Source: Lewinellaceae bacterium
GTDB taxonomy: Bacteria > Bacteroidota > Bacteroidia > Chitinophagales > Saprospiraceae
Reading direction: 5' to 3'
Length of the DNA: 64,000 bases
NCBI GenBank assembly: GCA_016712415.1
Contig: JADJRC010000008.1
Coordinates: 124,001-188,000, forward strand
Part shown: one piece after another, positions 36,182 to 45,457 of the stretch
How the letters are laid out: each line of letters starts with the position of its first letter
How positions within the stretch are numbered: position 1 is the stretch's first letter
Notes under the pieces: generated by a model
What the model was told of the DNA's origin: nothing
Database searches by the model: none
What the model saw: the letters and a program-made list of their open reading frames with translations, nothing else
Position numbers and translations under genes: made by a program

Positions 36182-36997
36182 TTATTTCGTTCCAATCCAG
36201 GCCACGATTCGAAGCGGTCCGCCGCTTCCGCCCTGTATTTTCATCGGAAGCGCCAGCACAAAACTGCCGGTTTCGGGTAGTTTGTCCAGGTGGGCGACGT
36301 TCTCAAAAACAAGAATGTTGGCGCCCAGCAGCACCTGGTGGCTTTTGAAATCGGTCGACTGCCCGAAATCGATGCTCGGCGTATCCAGTCCGATGCCTTT
36401 GATTTTCCGGTTGTCGACCAGCCATTGCGCCGCTGCCGGATCGAGCCCCGGGAAATGCAGCTTCGGTATGGCTCCTGCTCCCCGTTCATCGGTGCCGAAA
36501 TAGCGAAGGGCATCCGGATAAAACTTTCCGTACCCCGTGCGCAACAGCACGATGGCGCCTTCCGCAATCGGTCCGTGTTTGGCTTCCCATGCTGTGAAGT
36601 CGGCGATACCCGCCAGGTAATCCCTGTTTGGCAGCGCCTTTTCAGATACATCCACCACAATGGCATCGCCACTGAACCGGTCGATGGGTATCTGGTCGCT
36701 GGTCCAGCGGTGATCGGCAAAATGAATGGGCGCGTCGAGGTGGGTGCCGCCGTGTTCGGGCGCGCAAAACTGATACGAGGAATAAAAAAATCCACCTGGC
36801 GTCTCGCCGTGGGCAAGCGTGTCCAGGTGGAAATTGATTTTGTTGTTGGGCCAGTACAGTGTCGAGTCTGAAAACGCATACGTCAGGTCGACCCATTGAC
36901 CCTTTTGAAACAATGAAGCGGGACTTGCCGCCTGCTGCTGTTCGGTATTCTGTTGGGAACAACCCCAAAGCAGTGCGAGAAAGATCAGGTTTCGCAT
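36182..36997 (-). CDS. Cyclase/kynurenine-formamidase-like hydrolase, lipoprotein
   Basis: 271 residues. A lipobox (FLALLWGC with Cys14) predicts a lipoprotein. The metal-dependent cyclase/KynB motif HGGTHLDAPIHF is at about residues 78-89, and GIGLDTPSIDFG and FENVAHLDKLPE complete the fold. KynB itself is cytosolic, so an exported member is likely to hydrolyse a different cyclic or acyl-amide substrate. Convergent with hemL, eight bases apart. Confidence 0.8.
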   Translation of the reverse strand: MRNLIFLALLWGCSQQNTEQQQAASPASLFQKGQWVDLTYAFSDSTLYWPNNKINFHLDTLAHGETPGGFFYSSYQFCAPEHGGTHLDAPIHFADHRWTSDQIPIDRFSGDAIVVDVSEKALPNRDYLAGIADFTAWEAKHGPIAEGAIVLLRTGYGKFYPDALRYFGTDERGAGAIPKLHFPGLDPAAAQWLVDNRKIKGIGLDTPSIDFGQSTDFKSHQVLLGANILVFENVAHLDKLPETGSFVLALPMKIQGGSGGPLRIVAWIGTK

Positions 36998-37040
36998 CTT
37001 GAAAATATATTGACGTCCGAAAAGGAGTCAAAGATATAGA

Positions 37041-38396
37041 TCAATTATCCGAAAGCATACTGTCCATTTTCTCGTGATACATACTTTCCAGTTCCTCTTC
37101 AAAGAAAAACTTGTCGTCGCCAAATGCAGGCTTCAGGTCGCTGAGCCAGGTGGCCTTGTCATTGTACTCTGCGAAGAAGGGTCTACCCACCCAGTCCGGG
37201 TTACGGCCCTGTAAAAAGCGCAGGGTCAGCACTTTCTGTCCCGCCACTTCTGACACGCCCAGTATCTGGACCTTGCCCGGGGTAGCCGACATGCTTGGTC
37301 CGCGCACCGTTCGGCAAAGTCCGCTCACGCTTTTGTAAGCCTCGCGAAAAATCTCCCAGGCCCGCACCAGGGGAACTTCGAAATAGTGTTTGGCGCCGGT
37401 ATCGCGGGCAACGAACATATAATACGGGATGCAGTTCTGGTTGACTTGTTCGCGCCACATCTCTGCCCAGGCCTGCGGGTTGTCGTTGATGTTGCGCAGC
37501 AGAGGCGATTGCGTTCGGATCTGCAGTCCTGTATTGCGCAGCCGGCGGATGGCTTGCTTCACAGCCGGCGTCCTCATCTCGTTGGGGTGGTTGAAGTGCG
37601 ACATGAATGCGAGGTTGATGCCGCGGCTCGTCACACGTTCGAAGAGATCGAGAAACTTGCCGGCCTCCTCATCGTCGATAAACTTGTAGGGCCAAAACGC
37701 CAGCGACTTGGTGCCGATCCGGATCGTTTGGATATTCGTCCTGTTGTCTTCGAGAAATGGCTCGATGTACTGCCGGAACACCTCGAATTTCATGATCATC
37801 GGGTCGCCGCCGGTGAACAGAATATCGGTAACTTCCTGATGTTGTTCGAGATATTTGATCAGCAGATCGGTCTCACGCATGGCAAACTTGATCTCGTTCA
37901 TGCCCACAAATTGCGGCCAGCGGAAACAAAAGGTGCAGTAACTGTGGCAGGTTTGTCCGGAACTGGGGAAAAACAACAGCGTTTCCCGGTATTTATGCTG
38001 AATACCGGTCAGTTTTATGCCTTCGATCTCGGGCATGTTCAATTCGACCTGCCCTGCCGGATGTGGGTTGAGTTGCAGCCTGATGTGGTGGGAGGTTTCC
38101 TTGATCAGGTTGCGGTCGTTGGTGTTTTTCAGGGTTTGTTCCATTTCCGCAAAATGTTCGGGCAGGAGCATCTCCCTGTTCGGGAACGTGAGGTTAAAGA
38201 TCGGATCGGTCCGGTAATTATCCCAGTCGATCAGTTCGTCGATCACGTAGTTGTTGACCTTGAAGGGCAACACATTCCCGACCACTTCAATGGCCCATTG
38301 TTCCGATTCGCTGAGCCGCTCCAGTTGCGGAATGTTTCTGAAGTTATTGAGTGCATACGCTTTGTATGCCGGTTTAATTTGTGTAGGTACTTGCAT
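37041..38396 (-). CDS. Radical SAM protein of the KamA (lysine 2,3-aminomutase) family
   Basis: 451 residues. The [4Fe-4S] cysteines are C150, C154 and C157 in TCHSYCTFCFRWPQF (CxxxCxxC). LFTGGDPMIM is the usual GGDPL-type block, and the PLP-type lysine region resembles KamA, in GPSMSATPGKVQILG. The family moves amino groups on lysine or glutamate or works as EF-P-lysyl mutase; the protein is slightly longer than EpmB. No lysine-degradation genes are next to it. The substrate is not decidable here. Confidence 0.85.
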   Translation of the reverse strand: MQVPTQIKPAYKAYALNNFRNIPQLERLSESEQWAIEVVGNVLPFKVNNYVIDELIDWDNYRTDPIFNLTFPNREMLLPEHFAEMEQTLKNTNDRNLIKETSHHIRLQLNPHPAGQVELNMPEIEGIKLTGIQHKYRETLLFFPSSGQTCHSYCTFCFRWPQFVGMNEIKFAMRETDLLIKYLEQHQEVTDILFTGGDPMIMKFEVFRQYIEPFLEDNRTNIQTIRIGTKSLAFWPYKFIDDEEAGKFLDLFERVTSRGINLAFMSHFNHPNEMRTPAVKQAIRRLRNTGLQIRTQSPLLRNINDNPQAWAEMWREQVNQNCIPYYMFVARDTGAKHYFEVPLVRAWEIFREAYKSVSGLCRTVRGPSMSATPGKVQILGVSEVAGQKVLTLRFLQGRNPDWVGRPFFAEYNDKATWLSDLKPAFGDDKFFFEEELESMYHEKMDSMLSDN

Positions 38397-38641
38397 CGAA
38401 TAAATTTTGTTTATGATCTAGGTTTACACAATCTGGCATGGGCGGTCGGCAGCCTGCAACAGGGCAGGCATTTTTTACCGCAAGGTTTGGAAACGGGGCC
38501 GGTCGAAGCAGAAACGGGGACAGAAGTTGCGGAAAATGACGCGTTTTCCGTATAAAACGGGTAGGTAGCCCCCAAAAAAGACCGGAGGTTCACAAAATAC
38601 GAAAATTTTTATAAATTACAATGACGGGATACCGTTACGGC

Positions 38642-39985
38642 TCACTTGAAATCAAGGATAGCCGTCCAGACGCTCAGATCATTTTTGTCCAGCCGGGTCC
38701 AGATCGGTCGCACCACGCCGCCGTGGGCGGAGATATGGCTGTAATCGCCGAAGAAGATAAAACTGTTCGGACTAAAAGGGGCGGTGCTGATCTTCAGATT
38801 GGAAAACGTCCGGGCGCCGTCGCGGCTGACGGCCAGGTAAACATCCGTTCGGAAATCGTCGTAGGCGCGCCGGTCGTAAAAAACGGTGTACAAATGCCCG
38901 GTAGTCTGATCGACAGCCAGCCAACTGAGGAATTGCTGCTTGCCGCGCGCATCGTCGTTCACACGTTGCGGCTTGCTCCAGGTATTGCCCCCATCGGTAC
39001 TTTTGGCGATCCAGATGTCGGTATCGTTCGCGCCGCGCCGCTGGTCGCCCCAATTCAGGTAAAGCGTGCCGCGGTTGGGGCCATTTGACAGGTCGCAAAC
39101 CAGCACAGGCATGCCGTTGCAGCGCTGTATGCCGGGGATGTCGAAGTTCCAGCCGCCGGGCTGGTCGGCTGCAACGATGTCTTCATTGAGCCAGGTTTTG
39201 CCGCCGTCGACAGAGCGATCGAACCATATCCGGTTGTTCCAGGACCAGGCGACGTATATTTCTCCGTTTGGGCCGAAAGCGGGTACTGCGCCTTCCGTGG
39301 TGTTGTCATCGTCGAGACAGTCGCCTTCAAACTGGCTGATTTTCAGCGCTTCAGACCAAGTGTTTCCGCCGTCGGTACTTTTGGAAAACAGGATGCGGCT
39401 GTGGTCGTTTTCCAGGTCCTTGGAGTCGTATTTGTCAAATTCCGTCCACGTACAGATCAGGTGGCCGGTCGCAGGGTCTGCGCAAAGCCAGTGTTTGTCC
39501 TGATCTTTTGGGTGCCGCATGCCGCAGAACGAGCCGTCGTTGTAGGTTTTTCCCCCGTCGGTACTTTTCTGAATGACAATACGGTCGAGCAGCAGTTCGC
39601 TGCTCCACGCGCGGCCTTCGGGGTCGCTGAGGTGTGCGTAGTAAAAACTGCCTTCCCGGTCGGCAATGATGACCGGATCGCCAAACACCCCGAATGAAGA
39701 CTTCAGGTTGCTGCTTTTCCAGGTCAGACCGCCGTCGTCGCTCCAACTATATCTGTTGAGGATAGCGCCGGCCGCGATGTTTTTCGTATTATTGGGATTT
39801 ACGCATATCGTCGGTTCGCAAGGGCCGAAATGGCCGCCCGAACCGGCCTCTGCGATCATCACATTTTTAAAACCCGGCGGCAGCGGAATGGGCGTCCCTC
39901 TTTTTTGTTGGGTGACGCAGGAAACAGCCGTACAGATGATGAACAGCAGCGCAAACAGACTTCGGAAGGAGGTATAACGATACAT
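38642..39985 (-). CDS. Exo-alpha-sialidase-like BNR-repeat lipoprotein
   Basis: The ATG at 39983-39985 gives 447 residues (the frame runs to 40045 without one). Signal and lipobox LFIICTAVSC. At least five Asp-box (BNR) repeats: YSWSDDGGLTWKS, KSTDGGKTYND, STDGGNTWSEA, SVDGGKTWLNE and STDGGNTWSKP. They form a six-bladed sialidase propeller; the catalytic Arg triad is not clear, so enzyme activity is uncertain. Many Bacteroidota BNR proteins of this type have no sialidase activity. Confidence 0.8.
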   Translation of the reverse strand: MYRYTSFRSLFALLFIICTAVSCVTQQKRGTPIPLPPGFKNVMIAEAGSGGHFGPCEPTICVNPNNTKNIAAGAILNRYSWSDDGGLTWKSSNLKSSFGVFGDPVIIADREGSFYYAHLSDPEGRAWSSELLLDRIVIQKSTDGGKTYNDGSFCGMRHPKDQDKHWLCADPATGHLICTWTEFDKYDSKDLENDHSRILFSKSTDGGNTWSEALKISQFEGDCLDDDNTTEGAVPAFGPNGEIYVAWSWNNRIWFDRSVDGGKTWLNEDIVAADQPGGWNFDIPGIQRCNGMPVLVCDLSNGPNRGTLYLNWGDQRRGANDTDIWIAKSTDGGNTWSKPQRVNDDARGKQQFLSWLAVDQTTGHLYTVFYDRRAYDDFRTDVYLAVSRDGARTFSNLKISTAPFSPNSFIFFGDYSHISAHGGVVRPIWTRLDKNDLSVWTAILDFK

Positions 39986-40059
39986 AAAAATTGATTTTGG
40001 CCTGAAATTCCGTAAAAACCCGAATTTGGCGTTTAAATTCGACAAACTTCAGGAACACA

Positions 40060-41250
40060 ATGGTAAAAGTTTTTCTCAGACCCGGCAAGGAAGAGCCTGT
40101 GCGGCGTTTTCATCCCTGGGTATTTTCGGGCGCCATCGCACGAGTTGACGGGCAGCCTGCCGACGGCGATATCGCCGGGGTGTACGACCGTGGGGGCAAT
40201 TTGTTGGGACTGGGGCATTTTCACCACGGCAGTATTGCGGTGCGGATGCTGAGTTTTGGCGACGCCGATTTGGAGCAATCCCGTTTCTGGGAAGACAGAT
40301 TAGCCGCTGCGCTACGGGTGAGGGAAACGGCGCTCAGGCCGCTGGATCAACAAACCGGATTCCGGCTCGTACACGGGGAGGGCGACGGACTTTCGGGCCT
40401 GGTGGTGGACGTGTACAACGGCACTGCCGTGTTACAGTGCCACAGCATCGGAATGCACCGGCAGCGGGAGACGATCGCTGCGGCCTTGCGTGCCGTCATT
40501 GGCCCGAAACTCGAAGCGGTGTACGACAAAAGCAGGGAAGCCCTTCCACCGAATTATGCGTCCGGGCAAAGCGACGGCTACCTGTGGACGTCGGGACAAG
40601 AGGTATCGGGTACGGCAGTTATTTCGGAAAACGGGGTTCGTTTCAAAGTGAACTGGGAAACAGGACAGAAAACCGGTTTTTTCCTCGACCAGCGCGACAA
40701 CCGGCGCCTTTTGTCGCAATTTGCCCCCGGCAAGACGGTGCTCAATACCTTTTGCTACACCGGCGGCTTTTCCTGCTACGCCCTGCGTGCCGGCGCCGCG
40801 CTGGTACACTCGGTGGATGTTTCTGCCAAAGCGATGGAACTTACAGCAGAAAACGCGGCACTCAATGCGCCGTATCCGGGCGAGCATGCAGGTTTTACGG
40901 AAGACGTCATGGCCTACCTAAAAAATACCGACAGGCAATATGAAGTCATGATCGTCGATCCGCCGGCTTTCGCCAAAAGCCTCGAAAAACGCCACAACGC
41001 GGTGCAGGGCTACAAGCGCCTGAATGCTGCTGCCCTGCAAAAGGTAGCGCCCGGCGGTATCCTGTTTACCTTCTCCTGTTCGCAGGTCGTCGACCGGCAG
41101 TTGTTTTACAATACCATTGTGGCGGCGGCGCTGGAGGCGGGGCGGCAGGTGCGGGTGTTGCACCACCTGACCCAGGGCGCCGACCATCCGGTGAATCTTT
41201 TCCATCCCGAGGGCGCGTATCTGAAGGGTTTGGTATTGTATGTGGAATAA
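40060..41250 (+). CDS. rlmI: 23S rRNA m5C methyltransferase, RlmI-like
   Basis: 396 residues, the normal RlmI length. An N-terminal PUA domain (VFLRPGKEEPVRRFHPWVFS, about 1-75) is followed by a middle domain and a SAM methyltransferase core: VLNTFCYTGGFSCYALRAGA (motif I), VMIVDPPAFAKS (DPP motif) and FTFSCSQVVD with the catalytic Cys. It methylates C1962 of 23S rRNA in E. coli. It is divergent from the sialidase gene, 74 bases apart. Confidence 0.9.
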   Translation: MVKVFLRPGKEEPVRRFHPWVFSGAIARVDGQPADGDIAGVYDRGGNLLGLGHFHHGSIAVRMLSFGDADLEQSRFWEDRLAAALRVRETALRPLDQQTGFRLVHGEGDGLSGLVVDVYNGTAVLQCHSIGMHRQRETIAAALRAVIGPKLEAVYDKSREALPPNYASGQSDGYLWTSGQEVSGTAVISENGVRFKVNWETGQKTGFFLDQRDNRRLLSQFAPGKTVLNTFCYTGGFSCYALRAGAALVHSVDVSAKAMELTAENAALNAPYPGEHAGFTEDVMAYLKNTDRQYEVMIVDPPAFAKSLEKRHNAVQGYKRLNAAALQKVAPGGILFTFSCSQVVDRQLFYNTIVAAALEAGRQVRVLHHLTQGADHPVNLFHPEGAYLKGLVLYVE

Positions 41251-41363
41251 GATGCCCTGAAAATAAAATCCAAACGATTTTATCGGTCGAAGTGCCCGGT
41301 ATTACGGATATTTGAAAAATGAATAACGGTATACCATCAATTTAAACTCAAATCTAACTTACT

Positions 41364-42214
41364 ATGCGCACCTTCCTCTTTTTCATCCTTTTGATTGCTA
41401 TCGGCGGTATCTACGCTTTTCAGAAAAAAGAGCCTGCTCCTTCGATGGTCATGTGCCACGACCCGGGAAATGCCACGTCTGAATTCGCCCTGTTTGCCAA
41501 CGACCCGGCGTTTCGCGATGCGCACCCCTCTCCGTTGCCTGTTTCCGTAACACACCAGGGTGAAATGGTGGAATTTCCTGTTGCCGACGGTCCCAATGGC
41601 CGTGCTTTTCTGATCAAATCGCACCAGGCCACCAACAAGTATCTCATGTTGTTTCACGAGTGGTGGGGACTGAATGATTACGTGAAAAATGAAGCGGCCA
41701 TGTGGAGCCATGCGCTGGGCATCAATGTGATCGCCGTGGACCTGTACGACGGCAAAGTGACCACCAGCGCCGAGGAGGCAGGTAAACTCATGCAGGCCTG
41801 CGACGCTGCGCGCGCTGCCGGCATCATTGAGGGCGCCGCCAAATACGCAGGCGATGCAGCCGATTTCCGCACCATGGGCTGGTGCTTCGGCGGCGGCTGG
41901 TCGTTGCAGGGCGCTTTGTTGCTGAAAGACAAGGTAAAAGCGTGTGTGATGTATTACGGCATGCCGGAAAAAGACGTGGAAAAGCTCAAACGCTTTCCTC
42001 CGACGTCGTATTTATCCATCCGAAGCAGGACAAATGGATCACCGCCGAACTCGTGTCGGAATTTGAAACCAACATGAAATCTGCCGGCAAGGAAGTGTCT
42101 GTGTACCACTACGATGCCGACCACGCGTTCGCCAATCCCAGCAGTCCGCGCTACAACGAACAGGCGGCTAAAGAATCCCGTGTAGTTGTAACAGCATACC
42201 TGAAAGGTAAATAA
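41364..42214 (+). CDS. Secreted dienelactone hydrolase family protein, one -1 frameshift
   Basis: The frame holds an N-terminal membrane/signal segment (FLFFILLIAIGGIYA), LFHEWWGLNDYVKNEA and the nucleophile block TMGWCFGGGWSLQGALL (Cys in GxCxGG). It stops early at 42077. One A lost from the AAAA in GCTCAAA(A)CGCTTT at 41988-41990 restores EKLKTLSSDVVFIHPKQDKW and YHYDADHAFANPSS, supplying the missing Asp and His of the triad. The intact protein would be about 283 residues, normal for the family. Substrate unknown. Confidence 0.75.
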
Positions 42215-42221
42215 GTTCTCG

Positions 42222-42420
42222 AGGGTTACGGGTTGCGGGTTACGAGGTTGCGGGTTACGGGTTGCGGAAGTTTCGGGGAACATTAAATCTGTTTTTTTTG
42301 TAACTTTGAGTTAACGCAACCCACAAACCCACAAACCCACAAACCCACAAACCCACAAACCCACAAAACCCACAAACCCACAAACCCACAAACCCACAAA
42401 CCCGCAACCCGCAACCCGTT
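42222..42420. repeat. ACCCACAA minisatellite and complementary GGGTTGCGGG repeats
   Basis: Between the hydrolase and the next gene, 42222-42268 holds repeats of GGGTTACGGGTTGCGG, and 42315-42420 holds about twelve copies of ACCCACAA ending in CGCAACCCGCAACCCG. The two outer parts are complementary and could pair. A TAACTTTG box at 42301-42308 lies before the second block, so this block would be in the leader of the gene at 42422, ending one base before its ATG. Confidence 0.8.
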
Positions 42421-42421
42421 T

Positions 42422-43705
42422 ATGTCTACACACCAACCCGACGCACCCTCCAATGAAGGAGGCGGTTCCATTTTCGGCAAGCAACTGGTTTTGCTGGCGC
42501 TGATCACCATCGGCGGCATCCTGCTGTACAAGATGTTTTTCAGCGAGGGCGGACTGAACCTGTTTCAGAGTCCGCAAGGGGTGCAGTTGACGTACATTCC
42601 GTCCGATTTTCAGCCCAACCTGGATGAAGAGGCAACGCTCCGCGTTTTATCGAATCCGGAACAATACAAGAAGGAGTTCGACGACCTGGTGTACAACTTT
42701 AACCTTTCCCTGCTGTACCACGTCGCCAACCGAATGGCCCTGCCCGACAGTCTGAAGCGCCGGCTGGAGCCGGAGTACAAAAACCACCATGAGTACCTCA
42801 AAAAGTTGTATTTCAACGATTTTGTTGCGTTGAAGGATACCACGGCAGGCATGTACGAGACCTGGTACAATGACAACTCCAACCAGGCGGTAAAACTCTT
42901 CAATGAGGTGGCGGGCAAATACACCTGTTTTTTTGTCACCCAGATTATGGCAACGCTTCTGAAAGCCGAAGGCGGGCGCCTGATGGCCAAAGGCAAGGAT
43001 GTGGAAACGCCCTGCGGGATCGCCTTGCGGGAAGGCTTGCAACCTATGGTCAACCGCCTGCAAAAAAGGGCGGAGATTATCGACTTCAGCGCCTCGCGCG
43101 GCCTGCTGAAAGAAAAAGTGCGCAAGGGCATCGCCGAACTGGCCACCTACGAATTGCGCAGCCGGCTGGGTATTGACAAAACACTTCAGTACAAACTGCT
43201 GGGCTTTTCTATTTCCGAAACGGACATCCGTGTGGAGGCGATCAGCGTGATCAAGGCCGGATTCAAACTCGATCAGTATTTCGACGTGACGTTCAGTCCG
43301 AAAAAGGGAGTCATTTACGTTACATTGCCGCCGCCCACCATCCTTTCGCACGAGGTATACCCCCGCGTCGACAAACTGGATGTTGGTTTTCTGGCCGGTA
43401 TCACGGAAAAAGACATGAACGAACGCTTCAACGAACTGCGCAGGGAATTCCGACAGGATGCCATCGAAAACGAACACGTGCTCGACAAGGCCAAATCGCG
43501 CGCCGACTCCGTGATGCAACTAATCCTGGGGCCGGTGGTTAAATCCGTCAATCGCAATTACAAACTCCAGGTGCGCTTCCAGAACACCTCAGAAACAGCG
43601 CTTTCTGAAGACGAACTGCGTCGCCGCGGCGAAGACGGGCAGCCTCCCAAGCCGCCGGTTGACGCGCCCAAGCCTATAAAGGACAACGGGTTTATTCCAC
43701 AATAA
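42422..43705 (+). CDS. DUF4230-like membrane-anchored protein of unknown function
   Basis: 427 residues. One N-terminal membrane segment (LVLLALITIGGILLYKMF). The region from about 255 to 370 (VEAISVIKAGFKLDQYFDVT, VIYVTLPPPTILSHEVYPRV, ARADSVMQLILGPVVK-like) matches the general form of DUF4230. The front half is helical with no family I can name, and the end is proline-rich. An ATG start directly after the minisatellite. Confidence 0.55.
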   Translation: MSTHQPDAPSNEGGGSIFGKQLVLLALITIGGILLYKMFFSEGGLNLFQSPQGVQLTYIPSDFQPNLDEEATLRVLSNPEQYKKEFDDLVYNFNLSLLYHVANRMALPDSLKRRLEPEYKNHHEYLKKLYFNDFVALKDTTAGMYETWYNDNSNQAVKLFNEVAGKYTCFFVTQIMATLLKAEGGRLMAKGKDVETPCGIALREGLQPMVNRLQKRAEIIDFSASRGLLKEKVRKGIAELATYELRSRLGIDKTLQYKLLGFSISETDIRVEAISVIKAGFKLDQYFDVTFSPKKGVIYVTLPPPTILSHEVYPRVDKLDVGFLAGITEKDMNERFNELRREFRQDAIENEHVLDKAKSRADSVMQLILGPVVKSVNRNYKLQVRFQNTSETALSEDELRRRGEDGQPPKPPVDAPKPIKDNGFIPQ

Positions 43706-43727
43706 GCCCGGTACCGTTGAAAGGTAC

Positions 43728-43896
43728 CGCCGGCTTCAGCCGGCGAACTGCGTCGAAAGAAATCACCGGCCAAAGCCGGCGAAATGACATTGTATCCAAA
43801 GGGCTTTTCCATTGGAAGTGGAAGGGATATATGGTTTTGCGCCGGCTAAAGCCGGCGGTACCCAGCGGTACCCAGCGGTACCCAGCGGTACCCGGC
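43728..43896. repeat. GCCGGC hairpins and GGTACCCAGC tandem repeats
   Basis: Three short palindromes of the form CGCCGGCT-NN-AGCCGGCG at 43728-43745, 43765-43781 and 43840-43857, followed by four 10-bp units GGTACCCAGC at 43857-43896. They fill most of the 280 bases between the DUF4230 gene and the MBOAT gene. A related GGTACCCGGG pair lies at 51641-51659. Confidence 0.8.
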
Positions 43897-43985
43897 CCAA
43901 ATAATTAACCTGCGCTTAAGCCGGGCAACTTCTTACATTTGCCACCGTTTTTTAACCGACCGGCAAAACCGGCCACTTTCGCTCT

Positions 43986-45454
43986 GTGTTTCACTTCGAT
44001 CCGGCTAAAATTCTGGAGCAGTTCGTATACAACCCGCAGTCGCCGCTGATCTTCAGCAGCGGCCTTTTTTTGTTTTTGTTTCTGTGCTTCCTGCTGGTGT
44101 ACCGGATGCTGCTACCCAACGAACGGCTGCGTATACTGTGGTGTACCGCATTTTCGGTATATTTTTACTACAAAAGCAGCGGCCTTTTTTTCCTGCTGCT
44201 GGTAGCCAGTGTGGTGGTCGACTTCAACCTGGCGAAGTGGATCGAGCAGGCAAAGACCCGACGCGGGAAAAACGGACTTTTGGTACTGAGCCTCGTGGCC
44301 AACCTCGGTATGCTGGCGTATTTCAAGTACACCAATTATTTCGCCGACCTGTGGAATGGCCTGACAGGGGCTGGGATCGGGCCTTTTGAAATATTCCTGC
44401 CTGTCGGTATTTCCTTTTTCACGTTCCAGTCGCTGAGTTATACCATCGACGTGTACCGCGGGCAGTTGAAGGCGCTCGACGATATGCGGGATTATGCCTT
44501 TTTGTGACCTTTTTCCCGCAAATGGTGGCCGGGCCGATCGTGCGTGCCGCCGATTTTTTACCCCAAATACACAAGCCGCTGCATATTACGAGGGAGGATT
44601 TCGGGCGTGGGGTATTCCTGTTCTGCATCGGATTGTTCAAAAAAGCGGTTATTTCAGATTATATCAGCGTCAATTTTGTCGAGCGCATCTTCGACTCGCC
44701 GCAGCAATATACCGGGCTGGAGAACCTGATGGGCGTATACGGTTATGCCCTGCAGATATACTGCGATTTCAGCGGTTATTCCGATATGGCCATCGGCATA
44801 GGTCTCCTGTTGGGATTTACCTTCCCGATCAATTTTGATTCGCCGTACCAGTCGCTGAGCGTGACCGAGTTCTGGCGTCGCTGGCATATTTCACTGTCCA
44901 CCTGGCTGCGCGATTACCTCTATATCTCACTGGGCGGCAATAGAAAAGGGCGCCTTCGCACATACTTTAACCTGATGCTGACCATGTTGCTCGGCGGCAT
45001 GTGGCACGGTGCAGCCACACGATTTATTATCTGGGGCGGATTACACGGGCTGGCCCTGACTGTCGAACGCTTGTGGAAAGACCTCTTTCCCGGCATACCA
45101 GGCAGGCTCCGTAAGGTGTTGGGCGGACTCTGGACCTTTCATTTTGTCTGTTTCTGCTGGATATTCTTCAGGGCGGAAAACATGGAAACGATCCGGTCCA
45201 TGCTTTACCAGATTGTTTTTGACTTCAGGCCGGAGGTGTTGGGCGAGTTTTTGGAAGGATATGCCCCGGTCGTGTTCTGGATGACACTTGGATATGCCTT
45301 GCACCTGCTGCCGCGGACCTGGGAACAGGGCGCTCAAAGAGTTGTAACAGAATTGCCCCTGATTGGCAAGGCGGTGCTGCTCACCCTGTTCATAGCCCTG
45401 GTGATGCAGGTAAAATCATCGGATGTGCAGCCGTTTATTTACTTCCAGTTTTGA
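43986..45454 (+). CDS. MBOAT-family O-acyltransferase (AlgI/DltB-like), one -1 frameshift
   Basis: GTG start. Polytopic membrane enzyme that O-acylates an exported polymer. The first frame ends at 44507 in MRDYAFL; one base lost in GCC(C)TTTTTGTG at 44497-44503 restores ALFVTFFPQMVAGPIVRAA, the conserved MBOAT block. Later blocks: FCIGLFKKAVISDYI, SVTEFWRRWHISLSTWLRDY, LGGMWHGAATRFIIWGGLHG (with the catalytic His), all as in AlgI. About ten membrane helices and 490 residues when joined, normal for the family. No alginate or dlt genes are nearby, so the substrate is unknown. Confidence 0.85.
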
Positions 45455-45457
45455 TAT

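Noticed and set aside
37386..38555. 389-residue plus-strand frame
   Set aside because: Antisense to the KamA gene; shadow of its codons with no family motif.
42283..42577. Frames of the type GLWVCGFVGLWV
   Set aside because: Direct translation of the ACCCACAA minisatellite.
44504..45454. Short MBOAT gene starting at GTG 44504
   Set aside because: It would lack the N-terminal third, which is present just upstream in another frame.
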